Positions 22,262 to 33,000 of a stretch of 64,000 nucleotides of DNA are shown here, one piece after another. The notes below the pieces were generated by a model, which had not been told where the DNA came from, made no database searches, and saw only the letters and a program-made list of their open reading frames with translations. Made by a program: the position numbers and the translations under genes. Within the stretch, counting starts at the first letter, position 1. Each line of letters begins with the position of its first letter. Source of the stretch: Alloscardovia venturai (lineage in GTDB: Bacteria > Actinomycetota > Actinomycetes > Actinomycetales > Bifidobacteriaceae); NCBI RefSeq assembly GCF_042676605.1, contig NZ_JBHTHQ010000022.1:24916-88915 (forward strand), given 5' to 3'.

Positions 22262-22843
22262 TTAGTGCTGCTCATACGGCGCGCGCAGAGGCGATACCCC
22301 ATGCTCGAGGAGATCTCCGAGAAGTTTAACCGCTTCGTCTTGCGGCACTTTCTTACCGGACATAATCCACCGGCGCCACACATTAACGGACGAATACACC
22401 ACAAAAGTATTGATAAGTTCCTGCTTGGCCTCGCTAAATTCGCGATACGGATTGTATAAAGCGCGACTGTTCCTTGTAGTGTGCCGCACAAGGTCGTCGG
22501 TAAAGTGACGCAGCTTAGAAGAACTTAAAATTTTTTCTAAGCGTGGATTTGATGAGAAAAATTCAAACATCGCCTGGGACAGACTGTAATAATCAAACGG
22601 CTGAGGCAGTGAAGCGATCGCCTCGGAGTACCGCTGAGCTAAGACGTTCACACAGTCATCGTATAAGTCTTCAATGCTGTTGTAGTGCAGGTAAAAAGTC
22701 TTACGGTGAATATGCGCGTGGGAAGCAATCTGTGAAATAGTGACATCGCTTGAGCCGGTTTGACTCAAAAGATCAAAGTACGCATAACGAATCGCTTCGT
22801 GTGTACGAAGCCAACGTAGGGAGCGCACGTCACTGTGATCCAT
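22262..22843 (-). CDS. TetR family transcriptional regulator
   Basis: 193-residue TetR-type repressor. The N-terminal helix-turn-helix is clear: VTISQIASHAHIHRKTFYLHYNSIEDL (about residues 34-60). The C-terminal ligand domain is not one I can assign. It is upstream of and on the same strand as the MATE transporter, the usual layout of a drug-responsive repressor with its efflux pump. An imperfect palindrome lies in its promoter region (22900-22922). Confidence 0.9.
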   Translation of the reverse strand: MDHSDVRSLRWLRTHEAIRYAYFDLLSQTGSSDVTISQIASHAHIHRKTFYLHYNSIEDLYDDCVNVLAQRYSEAIASLPQPFDYYSLSQAMFEFFSSNPRLEKILSSSKLRHFTDDLVRHTTRNSRALYNPYREFSEAKQELINTFVVYSSVNVWRRWIMSGKKVPQDEAVKLLGDLLEHGVSPLRAPYEQH

Positions 22844-22899
22844 ACATACTCGCTTTCACATACCAGCCCAGTGTGAGGCCGAATCGCACCGCGTAAAAG

Positions 22900-22922
22900 T
22901 TTTATATCCAACTATATCAAAA
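22900..22922. promoter_or_regulatory. possible TetR operator
   Basis: TTTTATAT and ATATCAAAA form an imperfect inverted repeat about 57 bases upstream of the TetR start, overlapping -10-like AT-rich hexamers on the minus strand. This is the expected place for an autoregulatory site. The 244-base divergent gap to the GH3 gene shows nothing stronger. Confidence 0.3.
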
Positions 22923-23087
22923 GTGTGTAATTGCCACATTTTTCGGTTTCATGGTAATTGAGTCGATTTGTGATACCGGATAGCGTCGAATTATCGCAAT
23001 GAAGCCTCGCTCACGGTAGAGCAGTAGAGCGGTCGCACAAAGTAGAGTGCGCGCGCATGAGGAAGTGCGGTAGAAGAAAGGAAAAAG

Positions 23088-25973
23088 ATGCTAGAACTTA
23101 ATATAGATGACGTTCTTGCGGTACTAGGGTCAGTACGCACGCATGTAATCGTCGTTGCGGTTGTATTAGTACTTGCGCTGATAGTAACGATTGCTGTCAA
23201 TAAGAAAACGGTGAAAAATCTCGGTGCACGTAAACTCACGCATTCGGGAACATGGATTGTCGCAGTAATTGCAGCTATTGTGTCTGTTAATATGATGGTC
23301 CTTGGCCCACTGGAAAACGTAATTACGCTGGCCACAAGTCCAAAGCTTGCATTGAGCCAGAGCACGATTAAAAAGACAAATGATTTGGCTGTCAACATCG
23401 AGCGCGAAGGCATTGTGCTTTTGCAAAATAATGACAATGCTCTGCCAATTGAAAACCCTGGGAATATCAACGTATTTGGTTGGGCATCCACGAACCCAAT
23501 CTATGGTGGTACGGGTTCTGGTGCTCTTTCTGATGCTTATCCAACCACTTCCATTTTGGATTCGCTTAAGGATGCTGGCTTTAAAACAAATCAAGAGCTG
23601 ACGGATTTCTATACGCAGTATTCTACAAAGCGTGGTGAGATAGCAGTTACGCAAGCAGACTGGACTCTCCCAGAGCCTCCTGCAGCAAACTACACACAGT
23701 CGCTGATAGACAACGCTAAGAAATACTCGGACACAGCAGTTGTCGTGATCGGTCGCGTTGGCGGTGAAGGACTCGACCTTCCTAAGGATATGAATGCTGA
23801 GGGTGTGGTCTATAACAATAATTCGAACGATTATAAGGATTTTGAAGCCGGTCAGCATTATCTCGAGCTTGATCACACCGAGCGCGATATGCTCGATTTG
23901 GTAACGGAGAACTTTGATAAGGTCGTCCTTGTTTACAATGGCGCGAATGCGTTTGAAATGAGCTTCCTTAATGACTATCCACAGATTAAGTCTGTGCTGT
24001 GGGCCCCTCATCCTGGTCAGGCAGGTTTCGCAGCTCTCGGTGAGATTATGAATGGTACGGTTAATCCGTCCGGTAAAACCGCGGATACATTCGTGAAAGA
24101 TTTAACGAAGACCCCAGCATTTAACAACGTCGATGATTTTAAGTATGACAATGCGAAGGAATTTGAGATTCAGTCTGCTCGCGGTCTGCGCTCCCCACGA
24201 TTTGTCAACTACGTTGAGGGCATTTATGTTGGCTATCGTTTCTATGAAACAGCAGCTGATGAAGGTGCAATTAACTATGACGACGTGGTACAGTACCCAT
24301 TCGGCTACGGTTTGAGCTACACCAATTTCGAGCAGAAGATGGGCGATGTTACCTACCAAAACGGTACCGTGTCCTTCGAAGTGACTGTGACAAATACTGG
24401 TGACGCTAAGGGTAAGGACGTGGTCGAAGTCTATTCCAACCCTCCATACACTGAAGGTGGAATCGAGAAGGCAACCGCAAACCTCGTCAAGTTTGAAAAA
24501 ACAAAGGAACTTGCTCCGGGACAGTCGCAGAAAATCTCGATTTCCTTCGACGATGATGACCTTGCATCATACGACTACAAGAACGCTAAGGCGTATGTCC
24601 TCGAAGCAGGTGACTATGGCATTTCTATTCGTCGTGACAGCCACCACATCATCGATACGAAGAATGTCAATGTAGCGCAGACGATCACATATGATTCGAA
24701 GGCAAATGCTCATAATGGCGATGCTAAGGTTGCGACCAACACATTCGATGACGTTGCTGGAGATGTGAACTATCTGTCGCGTGCTAATAATTTTGCTAAC
24801 TACACGCAGACGACTGCTGCTCCAGCAGATTTCACGATGAGTGATGCTGCGAAGGATGGTTTCTACAACAACGGCAATTACGATCCAAAGAAGTTTGATA
24901 AGAACACTGACAAGATGCCAACGACTGGTGCGAAGAACAATGTGCGCCTCGTCCAGCTTCGTGGAAAGTCTTATGACGATAAGTTGTGGGACAAGCTTCT
25001 CGATGAGCTTACCGTCGACGAGATGAATAATCTTATCGCAAACGGTGGCTACGGCAATGCGGCAATCGACTCTATCGGTAAGATTCGTATGTCTGATGTA
25101 GACGGCCCGGCTGCGTTAAAGGACAACTTCACAGGTGTGTCATCCATCGGTTTGCCTGCAAACATCGCGCTTGCGAACAGCTGGAACCGTCAGCTTGCCG
25201 AAGATTATGGTAAGAACATCGGCCAAATGGCTCATGAACTTAATATCTCTGGTTGGTATGCTCCATCGATTAACATTCATCGCAGCGAGTTTGGCGGCCG
25301 CAACTTCGAGTACTTCTCTGAAGATCCAACTCTTACAGGAACTCTCTCTTCTGGTCAGGTCCTTGGTGCTGCCCAGTACGGCGTGTACGCGTTTACCAAG
25401 CATTTCGCTCTCAACGAGCAGGAAACTGAGCGTAATGGTCAGCTGCTCACATGGTCAAATGAGCAAGCAATCCGTGAGATTTACTTGAAGCCATTTGAGA
25501 CCGTGGTCAAGTCTGCGAATAACGCGAAAGTCAAGTCCATTGCTATTATGAGCTCGTTCAATTACGTGGGTAATACGTATTCCAGTGCAAAGCTGGCGCT
25601 CAATCAGACGGTTTTGCGCGACGAGTGGGGATTCCGCGGAATGGTGGAGACCGACTACTTCGCAGGTCCAAATTATAGCTATCAAAATGCTGATCAGCTC
25701 ATTCGCGGTGGCACAGACATCATGCTGGCTACGACGAAGACAACGAATTATGTGACCGATACCAGTGCTACGGCTGTCATTCAAATGCGCCGTGCGGCAC
25801 ACAATATCCTGTATACCACAGTAAATTCGTGGCGTTATAAGGATGGTGAGCCAGGTGCTGGTTTGGAAGCATGGAAGATAGCGCTCATCGTTGCTGACGT
25901 TATCGTCGCGCTCGCATTGCTTGCCCTTGCATATGTTGCAATTCGTAGGTTTATGAAGCGTCGCGAGAACTAA
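23088..25973 (+). CDS. membrane-anchored, domain-permuted GH3 beta-glycosidase
   Basis: 961-residue glycoside hydrolase family 3 enzyme, probably a beta-glucosidase-type exo-enzyme. Two N-terminal helices (about residues 16-36 and 51-73) and one C-terminal helix (about 930-953) anchor it. The domain order is reversed. The GH3 C-domain comes first (NIEREGIVLLQNNDNALPIE near 100-120), then the Fn3-like domain (PFGYGLSYTNFE near 404-415), then the catalytic GH3 N-domain (about 640-900). The likely nucleophile is Asp856 in METDYFAG-like VETDYFAG. A ribosome binding site AAAGGA precedes the ATG. Exact substrate is unknown. Confidence 0.9.
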   Translation: MLELNIDDVLAVLGSVRTHVIVVAVVLVLALIVTIAVNKKTVKNLGARKLTHSGTWIVAVIAAIVSVNMMVLGPLENVITLATSPKLALSQSTIKKTNDLAVNIEREGIVLLQNNDNALPIENPGNINVFGWASTNPIYGGTGSGALSDAYPTTSILDSLKDAGFKTNQELTDFYTQYSTKRGEIAVTQADWTLPEPPAANYTQSLIDNAKKYSDTAVVVIGRVGGEGLDLPKDMNAEGVVYNNNSNDYKDFEAGQHYLELDHTERDMLDLVTENFDKVVLVYNGANAFEMSFLNDYPQIKSVLWAPHPGQAGFAALGEIMNGTVNPSGKTADTFVKDLTKTPAFNNVDDFKYDNAKEFEIQSARGLRSPRFVNYVEGIYVGYRFYETAADEGAINYDDVVQYPFGYGLSYTNFEQKMGDVTYQNGTVSFEVTVTNTGDAKGKDVVEVYSNPPYTEGGIEKATANLVKFEKTKELAPGQSQKISISFDDDDLASYDYKNAKAYVLEAGDYGISIRRDSHHIIDTKNVNVAQTITYDSKANAHNGDAKVATNTFDDVAGDVNYLSRANNFANYTQTTAAPADFTMSDAAKDGFYNNGNYDPKKFDKNTDKMPTTGAKNNVRLVQLRGKSYDDKLWDKLLDELTVDEMNNLIANGGYGNAAIDSIGKIRMSDVDGPAALKDNFTGVSSIGLPANIALANSWNRQLAEDYGKNIGQMAHELNISGWYAPSINIHRSEFGGRNFEYFSEDPTLTGTLSSGQVLGAAQYGVYAFTKHFALNEQETERNGQLLTWSNEQAIREIYLKPFETVVKSANNAKVKSIAIMSSFNYVGNTYSSAKLALNQTVLRDEWGFRGMVETDYFAGPNYSYQNADQLIRGGTDIMLATTKTTNYVTDTSATAVIQMRRAAHNILYTTVNSWRYKDGEPGAGLEAWKIALIVADVIVALALLALAYVAIRRFMKRREN

Positions 25974-26050
25974 GGCTGCCAAAGAGGTGAGCTGGTAAAA
26001 CCGGCAAGAGCTAAAGTATCAAGCACGCGGATAAAACCGCTGGCAGTGCA

Positions 26051-26090
26051 CAATTTCCCCGTATAAGTTTTGAACTTGTGCGGGGAAATT
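26051..26090 (+). terminator. stem-loop after the GH3 gene
   Basis: CAATTTCCCCG with following TATAAGTT (26051-26069) pairs with AACTTGTG plus CGGGGAAATT (26073-26090), about 18 bp with G-U pairs and a three-base loop. No long T tract follows, so termination efficiency is uncertain. Confidence 0.6.
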
Positions 26091-26228
26091 CGTCTGCGAG
26101 TGGGCGTAGGGACGACCGGTGGAGTAGCGAAGCTCTCGCCGGTCTACAAAGCGCCATCCTCACTAAACGCCACCCTAAGAAAACGCCGACACGCCGTCAA
26201 GAAAAGCCAAAAATATAGCAGAAATTAT

Positions 26229-26257
26229 TTGACTTTTGCATCGAAAATCAATAAAAT
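26229..26257 (+). promoter_or_regulatory. rpoBC promoter
   Basis: TTGACT (26229-26234), 17-base spacer, TAAAAT (26252-26257): one mismatch to consensus in each hexamer. The expected start near 26264 gives a leader of about 125 bases before the rpoB TTG. Confidence 0.7.
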
Positions 26258-26388
26258 AGAAAAGTTAAAACTTGTGTCATATTGCGGGCATGGGCGCAAA
26301 GCGATGGCATGAGTGTAAATAGTGGCATCTGCCATACGCTTTGATTATATAAATTATTCACATTACAGCGAATGGTAAGGAATTCCCC

Positions 26389-29300
26389 TTGGCTGCTAAA
26401 AAAAGCAATAGTGCAGTAGCGGTGATCGCGCGCGCAGATGAGAATGATATCAAGCTGCGCAAGGCTACTGACCGCGTTAATTTCGGCTCTATTCGTGAGC
26501 CTATCGAGGTGCCAGATCTCCTTGGCGTGCAGACCGATAGCTTTGACTGGCTTATCGGCAACGAACGTTGGAAGGCACGCGTAGCTGAAGATGAGAAGAA
26601 CGGCACTTTTACTGTTCCTCGCGTATCTGGCTTGGATGAAGTTTTCAGTGAAATTTCTCCTATCGAGAACTTCGCGCAGACTATGTCCTTGAGCTTCTCA
26701 GACCCATACTTTGAGGAGCCACGTCACACCGTTCAGGAGTGCAAGGAAAAGGATTATACCTACTCTGCACCTCTGTACGTCAATGCAGAATTTACTAATT
26801 ACGAAACAGGCGAGATCAAGTCTCAGACTGTCTTCATGGGTGACTTCCCATTGCAGACGCCACATGGCACATTCATCATCGGTGGTACTGAGCGTGTCAT
26901 CGTATCTCAGCTCGTGCGTTCTCCTGGCGTGTACTTTGACCGTCAGGCTGTGCAGGCTTCCGACAAGGAAGTCTTTGGCGCAAAGATTATCCCAAGCCGC
27001 GGTGCTTGGCTTGAATTTGAAATTGACAAGCGAGACGTTCTTGGCGTGCGCATCGACCGTAAGCGTAAGCAGTCAGCTATTGTCTTCCTTCAGGCTATCG
27101 GCATGACGAAGGATGAGATTGCTCAGTCCTTCAAGGATTACCCTCTCGTCATGGAAGCGCTCAAGGAAGAGAAGATTGAAGGTCAGGAAGCTGCTCTCGT
27201 AGAGCTCTACCACAAGATTCGTCCAAACGATGCAGCTACTGCTGAGGCTGGGCGTAATTTGCTTGACTCCTTCTACTTCAACACTAAGCGTTACGACTTG
27301 GCTCGTGTGGGTCGCTATAAGATTAACCGCAAGCTCGGTCTTGAAAGCGATGTCAACGATCGTTCTCTCTCTCGCGAAGACATCATCGCAACTATCAAGT
27401 ACTTGGTAAGCCTCCACGCAGGTGAAAGCACTTTCAAGGGCATGCGCAATGGCGAGCCTGTTGAGCTTCGCGTAGATGTAGACGATATCGATCACTTCGG
27501 CAACCGTCGTATCCGCCAGGTCGGTGAACTCATCCAGAACCAGCTTCGTACGGGTCTGTCCCGCATGGAGCGTGTGGTTCGTGAGCGTATGACCACTCAG
27601 GATGCTGAAGCAATTACTCCACAGTCCTTGCTTAATATCCGTCCAGTATCTGCCACTATCAAGGAGTTCTTCGGTACATCCCAGCTCTCCCAGTTTATGG
27701 ATCAGAACAATCCACTTGCAGGTGTGACAAACAAGCGTCGTCTCTCTGCGTTGGGTCCTGGTGGTCTGTCCCGTGACCGCGCTTCCATGGAAGTGCGAGA
27801 CGTACATCAGTCTCACTTCGGTCGTATGTGCCCAATCGAATCTCCTGAAGGTCCAAACATTGGTTTGATTGGTTCTCTTGCAACCTTCGGTCGTGTCAAT
27901 CCATTTGGTTTTATTGAGACTCCATACCGCAAGGTCGTCGATGGACAGGTCACTAATGACGTCGTGTACATGACTGCGGATCAGGAATCTGAGCACTTCA
28001 TCGCACAGGCAAATCAGAAGCTTGACGCTGATGGCAAGTTCCTTACGCAGGAAGCTCTCGTTCGAGATGCGAACGCAGAAGCAGAGGATGTTCCGGTATC
28101 AAACGTTGACTACATGGATGTTTCTCCTCGTCAGATGGTCTCAGTCGGTGCTTCCTTGATTCCATTCTTGGAGCATGATGAAGGTCACCGTGCATTGATG
28201 GGCGCTAACATGCAGCGTCAGGCTGTCCCATTGATTAAGTCTGAGCGACCACTCGTTGGTACAGGTTCTGAATGGCGTACAGCAGTAGATTCTGGCGATG
28301 TCGTCAAGGCTGAGAAGGATGGCGTAGTTATCTATGTGTCCGCAGATCTCATCCGCACGATGAATGACGACGGCTCACAGTCTTCTTACAAGCTCGTTAA
28401 GTTCCAGCGCTCAAACCAGACTACGTGCTACAACCAGGTGCCACTCGTCAACGAGGGTGATCGCGTAGAAGTTGGTTCTGTCTTGGCTGACGGTCCTGCG
28501 ACTGATCAGGGTGAACTTGCTTTGGGTAAGAACCTTCTCGTCGCATTCATGCCGTGGAACGGCTACAACTACGAAGATGCAATCATCATCTCCCAGCGTT
28601 TGGTTCGTGATGATACTTTGTCTTCTATTCACATCGAAGAGTATGAAATCGATGCACGCGAGACTAAGCTCGGTGCAGAAGAGATTACTCGTGATCTTCC
28701 AAACGTAGGTGAAGACGCTATCGCTGACCTCGATGATCGAGGCATCATTCGCATCGGCGCTGAGGTGGAGCCAGGCGACATCTTAGTAGGTAAGGTAACG
28801 CCTAAGGGTGAGACTGAGCTTACACCAGAAGAGCGCTTACTTCGCGCAATCTTCGGTGAGAAGAGCCGCGAAGTACGCGATACATCTTTGCGCGTGCCTC
28901 ACGGTGAGTCCGGTACCGTTATCGGTATTAAGGAAATCACTCGTGAAGATGCAGCGGAAGACGGCGATGAGCTTCCAACAGGCGTCAACCACATGATTCG
29001 CGTCTATATCGCTCAGCATCGCAAGATTACTCAGGGTGATAAGCTCGCTGGACGCCATGGAAATAAGGGCGTCATCTCCCGCATTCTCCCAGAAGAGGAC
29101 ATGCCATTCCTCGCAGATGGTACACCGGTCGATATCATGCTCAACCCATTGGGTGTGCCTTCTCGAATGAATGTCGGTCAGGTACTCGAGTTCCACCTTG
29201 GCTGGATTGCAAAGTCTGGTTGGGATATCTCTCTCGATCCAAACTTGGAAGCTGAGTGGAAGAAGTACATTCCTGAAGGTGCTGAGAAAGGCGAGCCTGG

Positions 29301-29958
29301 CACTCCAGTAGCTACTCCAGTGTTTGACGGTGTCAAGCCAGATGTTCTCAACGGTTTGCTCCATACCACCCTTCCAAACCGCGATGGTGACCACATGGTC
29401 GGCGGCGACGGTAAGGCACAGCTCTTCGATGGGCGTACGGGTGAACCATTCGGCAAGCCAATTTCTGTGGGCTACATGTATATGCTAAAGCTCCACCACT
29501 TGGTAGACGACAAGATTCACGCACGTTCTACGGGTCCTTACTCCATGATTACTCAGCAGCCACTCGGTGGTAAGGCACAGTTTGGTGGCCAGCGCTTCGG
29601 TGAAATGGAAGTTTGGGCTCTTGAAGCATACGGTGCAGCACACACATTGCACGAAATGATGACTGTAAAGTCTGATGACGTGGACGGTCGCGTACGCGTT
29701 TACGGTGCAATTGTGAAGGGCGAAAACTTGCCTGCTGCTGGTATCCCAGAATCCTTCAAGGTTCTGCTCAAGGAAATGCAGTCTCTGTCTCTTAACGTCG
29801 AAGTTTTGAACGCTGAAGGCGTAGCAATCGACATGAAGGAAGAAGACGGTGACCCAGTTTCCGCTACGGATGATCTCGGCTTCAATATCGGATCTCGCCC
29901 AGATGCTTCTGCAGGTTTTGAAGAGCCAGCAGCAGTGGACCAGTTCCAAGCAGAGTAA
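26389..29958 (+). CDS. rpoB: DNA-directed RNA polymerase subunit beta
   Basis: Catalytic beta subunit of RNA polymerase, 1189 residues. The rifampicin region is recognisable: FFGTSQLSQFMDQNNPLAG and KRRLSALGPGGLSRDRA (about residues 426-465), with unmodified Q, D and H/S positions as far as can be read, so it looks rifampicin-sensitive. Also present are PSRMNVGQVLE and the C-terminal GGKAQFGGQRFGEMEVWALEAYGAA. The start is TTG at 26389, six bases after AAGGAA; the nearby ATG at 26372 is out of frame. It is followed 44 bases later by rpoC. Confidence 0.96.
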   Translation: MAAKKSNSAVAVIARADENDIKLRKATDRVNFGSIREPIEVPDLLGVQTDSFDWLIGNERWKARVAEDEKNGTFTVPRVSGLDEVFSEISPIENFAQTMSLSFSDPYFEEPRHTVQECKEKDYTYSAPLYVNAEFTNYETGEIKSQTVFMGDFPLQTPHGTFIIGGTERVIVSQLVRSPGVYFDRQAVQASDKEVFGAKIIPSRGAWLEFEIDKRDVLGVRIDRKRKQSAIVFLQAIGMTKDEIAQSFKDYPLVMEALKEEKIEGQEAALVELYHKIRPNDAATAEAGRNLLDSFYFNTKRYDLARVGRYKINRKLGLESDVNDRSLSREDIIATIKYLVSLHAGESTFKGMRNGEPVELRVDVDDIDHFGNRRIRQVGELIQNQLRTGLSRMERVVRERMTTQDAEAITPQSLLNIRPVSATIKEFFGTSQLSQFMDQNNPLAGVTNKRRLSALGPGGLSRDRASMEVRDVHQSHFGRMCPIESPEGPNIGLIGSLATFGRVNPFGFIETPYRKVVDGQVTNDVVYMTADQESEHFIAQANQKLDADGKFLTQEALVRDANAEAEDVPVSNVDYMDVSPRQMVSVGASLIPFLEHDEGHRALMGANMQRQAVPLIKSERPLVGTGSEWRTAVDSGDVVKAEKDGVVIYVSADLIRTMNDDGSQSSYKLVKFQRSNQTTCYNQVPLVNEGDRVEVGSVLADGPATDQGELALGKNLLVAFMPWNGYNYEDAIIISQRLVRDDTLSSIHIEEYEIDARETKLGAEEITRDLPNVGEDAIADLDDRGIIRIGAEVEPGDILVGKVTPKGETELTPEERLLRAIFGEKSREVRDTSLRVPHGESGTVIGIKEITREDAAEDGDELPTGVNHMIRVYIAQHRKITQGDKLAGRHGNKGVISRILPEEDMPFLADGTPVDIMLNPLGVPSRMNVGQVLEFHLGWIAKSGWDISLDPNLEAEWKKYIPEGAEKGEPGTPVATPVFDGVKPDVLNGLLHTTLPNRDGDHMVGGDGKAQLFDGRTGEPFGKPISVGYMYMLKLHHLVDDKIHARSTGPYSMITQQPLGGKAQFGGQRFGEMEVWALEAYGAAHTLHEMMTVKSDDVDGRVRVYGAIVKGENLPAAGIPESFKVLLKEMQSLSLNVEVLNAEGVAIDMKEEDGDPVSATDDLGFNIGSRPDASAGFEEPAAVDQFQAE

Positions 29959-30002
29959 TTGAGTTTAAGTAGACTTACAGGAATTTAAAGACAGGAAATT
30001 AA

Positions 30003-33000
30003 ATGCTTGATGTAAATGCATTTGATCAAGTTCGAATTGGTTTGGCAACTGCTGACGATATTCGTAGCTGGTCCCATGGCGAAGTGAAGAAGCCAGAGAC
30101 CATTAATTACCGTACCTTGAAGCCTGAGAAGGACGGCCTGTTCGGCGAGCAGATTTTCGGACCTACTCGCGACTGGGAGTGCGCATGTGGTAAGTACAAG
30201 CGCGTTCGTTTCAAGGGCATCGTATGCGAGCGTTGCGGTGTAGAAGTCACGCGTTCTCGCGTACGCCGCGAACGCATGGGACACATCGAATTGGCAGCAC
30301 CAGTAACTCACATCTGGTTCTTCAAAGGTGTTCCGTCCCGCTTAGGTTACCTTCTTGACATCTCTCCAAAGGATCTCGAAAAGGTTATCTACTTCGCTGC
30401 ATATATGGTCACGAAGGTTGACGAAGAAGCTCGTCACAAGGACATGCCAGATTTGCAGGATGAGTTTGATGTAGAAATCGATCGCCTTGTCAAGCGTCGC
30501 GATAATGAACTTGATGCTCGTGCGAAGAAACTCGAAGAGGACATGGCTGAGATTGAAGCTGAGGGCGGCAAGTCCCCAGCGAAGGCAAAGCTTCGTAACT
30601 CCGCCGAGCGTGAGCTGAAGAACATCCGCCAGAAGTATGATGACGAAATTGCTCGTCTCAACGCTGTGTGGGATAAGTTCAACTCTTTGAAGCCTGGCGA
30701 TATGGAAGGCGATGTCGACCTTTGGCGTGAGATGGAAGATCGCTATGGCGATTACTTCGAAGGCTGCATGGGTGCTGAGGCAATCCGCCAGCGTTTGCTT
30801 GACTTCGACCTCGCAGCTGCTACTGAAGAGCTTCAGGAGCAAATTGCTACGGGTACTGCACAGAAGAAGGCTCGCGCTTTGAAGCGTTTGAAGGTAGTTC
30901 GCTCCTTCGTTGAGACCGGCAAGTCCCCAGCTGCAATGGTTCTGGATGTCATTCCAGTAATCCCACCAGATCTTCGCCCAATGGTTCAGCTCGACGGTGG
31001 TCGCTTTGCTACCTCTGATTTGAACGATTTGTATCGTCGTGTGATTAATCGTAATAATCGCTTGAAGCGACTCATCGAGCTTGGCGCTCCTGAGATTATG
31101 CTGAACAACGAAAAGCGCATGCTTCAGGAAGCGGTGGATTCCCTCTTCGACAATGGTCGTCGTGGTCGTCCAGTCACCGGTGCATCTAACCGTCCACTCA
31201 AGTCCTTGTCCGACATGCTCAAGGGCAAGCAGGGTCGATTCCGCCAGAACTTGCTTGGTAAGCGCGTAGATTATTCTGGTCGTTCCGTTATCGTGGTTGG
31301 TCCATCCTTGCGTATGCACCAGTGCGGTTTGCCAAAGTCTATGGCGTTGGAGCTCTTCAAACCATTCGTCATCAAGCGTTTGGTAGACAAGGGTTACTCT
31401 CAGAATATGAAGAGCGCAAAGCGTCTTGTAGACCGCGGTGACGTAGCAGTGTGGGACGTGCTTGAAGAGGTAATTTCTGAGCATCCAGTACTGCTCAACC
31501 GTGCACCTACGCTTCACCGTTTGGGTATTCAGGCGTTTGAGCCAGTACTCGTAGAAGGTAAGGCAATTCATCTTCCACCACTTGCTTGTGCAGCATTCAA
31601 CGCTGACTTCGATGGTGATCAGATGGCAGTCCACTTGCCATTATCTGCGGAAGCTCAGGCTGAAGCACGTACACTCATGATGGGCTCGGACAACATCCTG
31701 AAGCCAGCAGATGGCCACACAGTAACCATGCCTTCTCAGGATATGATCATCGGTTTGTACTACTTGTCTACAGTCGTTAAGGGTGCAAAGGGTCAAGGTC
31801 GCGTGTTTAGCTCCATGGCTGAGGCACGTATGGCTCTCGACTTGCACGAGATTGACATGCAGGCAGAAGTATTGATTCGTCAGCCAAAGGACTTTGTCCT
31901 GCCAACGAATTGGCAGCCACGCGAGATTGAAGTAGTGACCCCAACTGAAGGTGGCATTACCGTTGCTAAGGAAGAACGTTTCGCAGATGGAAGCATTCTC
32001 TTTGCGACATCCTATGGTCGTATGCTTTTCAACGAGACTTTGCCAGTCGATTACCCGTTCATCAATGAACAGGTAGCAAAGGGTAAGCTCTCAAGCATCG
32101 TCGATGACATCGCATCACGTTACTCCACTCAGCAAGTAGCAGCGACCCTTGATGCGTTGAAAGATCTCGGCTTTACTCGTGCACCATGGTCAGGCGTTAC
32201 TATGGCGTTCTCCGATATCGTGGCACCAAGCAACCATCAGGAGATTGTTGCGAGCTACGAAGAGCAGGCTCGTAAGGTCAACAGCCAGTATGATATGGGC
32301 CTTCTGACTGACGAAGAGCGTAAGCAGGAGCTCATCGGCCTGTGGACTGAGTGCACCGATAAGGTGGCTGAGGCAATGCAGGCAAACTTCCATGATGACA
32401 ACAATGTGAACATCATGGTTCAGTCTGGTGCTCGCGGTAACTGGATGCAGATTCGTCAGATTGCTGGTATGCGTGGTCTCGTGGCGGACCCTAAGGGTGA
32501 AACCATTGCGCGACCAGTGAAGTCTAACTATCGCGATGGCTTGTCTGTGCTTGAGTACTTCATCTCTCAGCACGGTGCACGTAAGGGTCTGGCTGATACT
32601 GCACTTCGTACTGCAGAATCTGGTTACTTGACTCGTCGTCTTGTGGACGTTTCCCAGGACGTTATCGTCCGTAAGCTCGACTGTGGCACAAAGCATGGCT
32701 TGCCGATGACTGTTGCTGAGCGCGATGAAAACGGTAACCTCGTTCTTGTTAAGAATGCTGATGGTGGTCCATACACTCGTATTCTCGCTGCAGACGTGCT
32801 TGACCCTGCTGATGGCAAGACCGTTCTCTACAAGCGCGGCGATGCTCTTTCTATGGATGTCTTGAACGACTTGGTAGCGCATGGTGTAGAGACCGTTTCT
32901 GGTCGTTCTGTACTGACCTGCGAATCCAAGGATGGCGTGTGCGCGATGTGCTATGGCTGGTCCATGGCTACAAACAAGCTCGTCGACATCGGCGAAGCGG

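Larger units (their letters stand above)
25974..26388. other. 415-bp intergenic region, GH3 to rpoB
   Basis: No supported gene. It holds a strong inverted repeat at 26051-26090, a second repeat GACCGG/CCGGTC (26114-26119/26139-26144), a good promoter (26229-26257) and a roughly 125-base AT-rich rpoB leader. The open frame 26070-26312 in the middle lacks a ribosome binding site and any recognisable protein signal. Confidence 0.7.

Noticed and set aside
26070..26312. 80-codon frame upstream of rpoB
   Set aside because: Overlaps a stem-loop and the rpoB promoter, lacks a ribosome binding site, and its product is basic with no recognisable features.
30342..31634. 430-codon minus-strand frame in rpoC
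   Set aside because: Shadow of rpoC in the complementary strand; no protein signature and an atypical Cys/His/Trp-rich composition.
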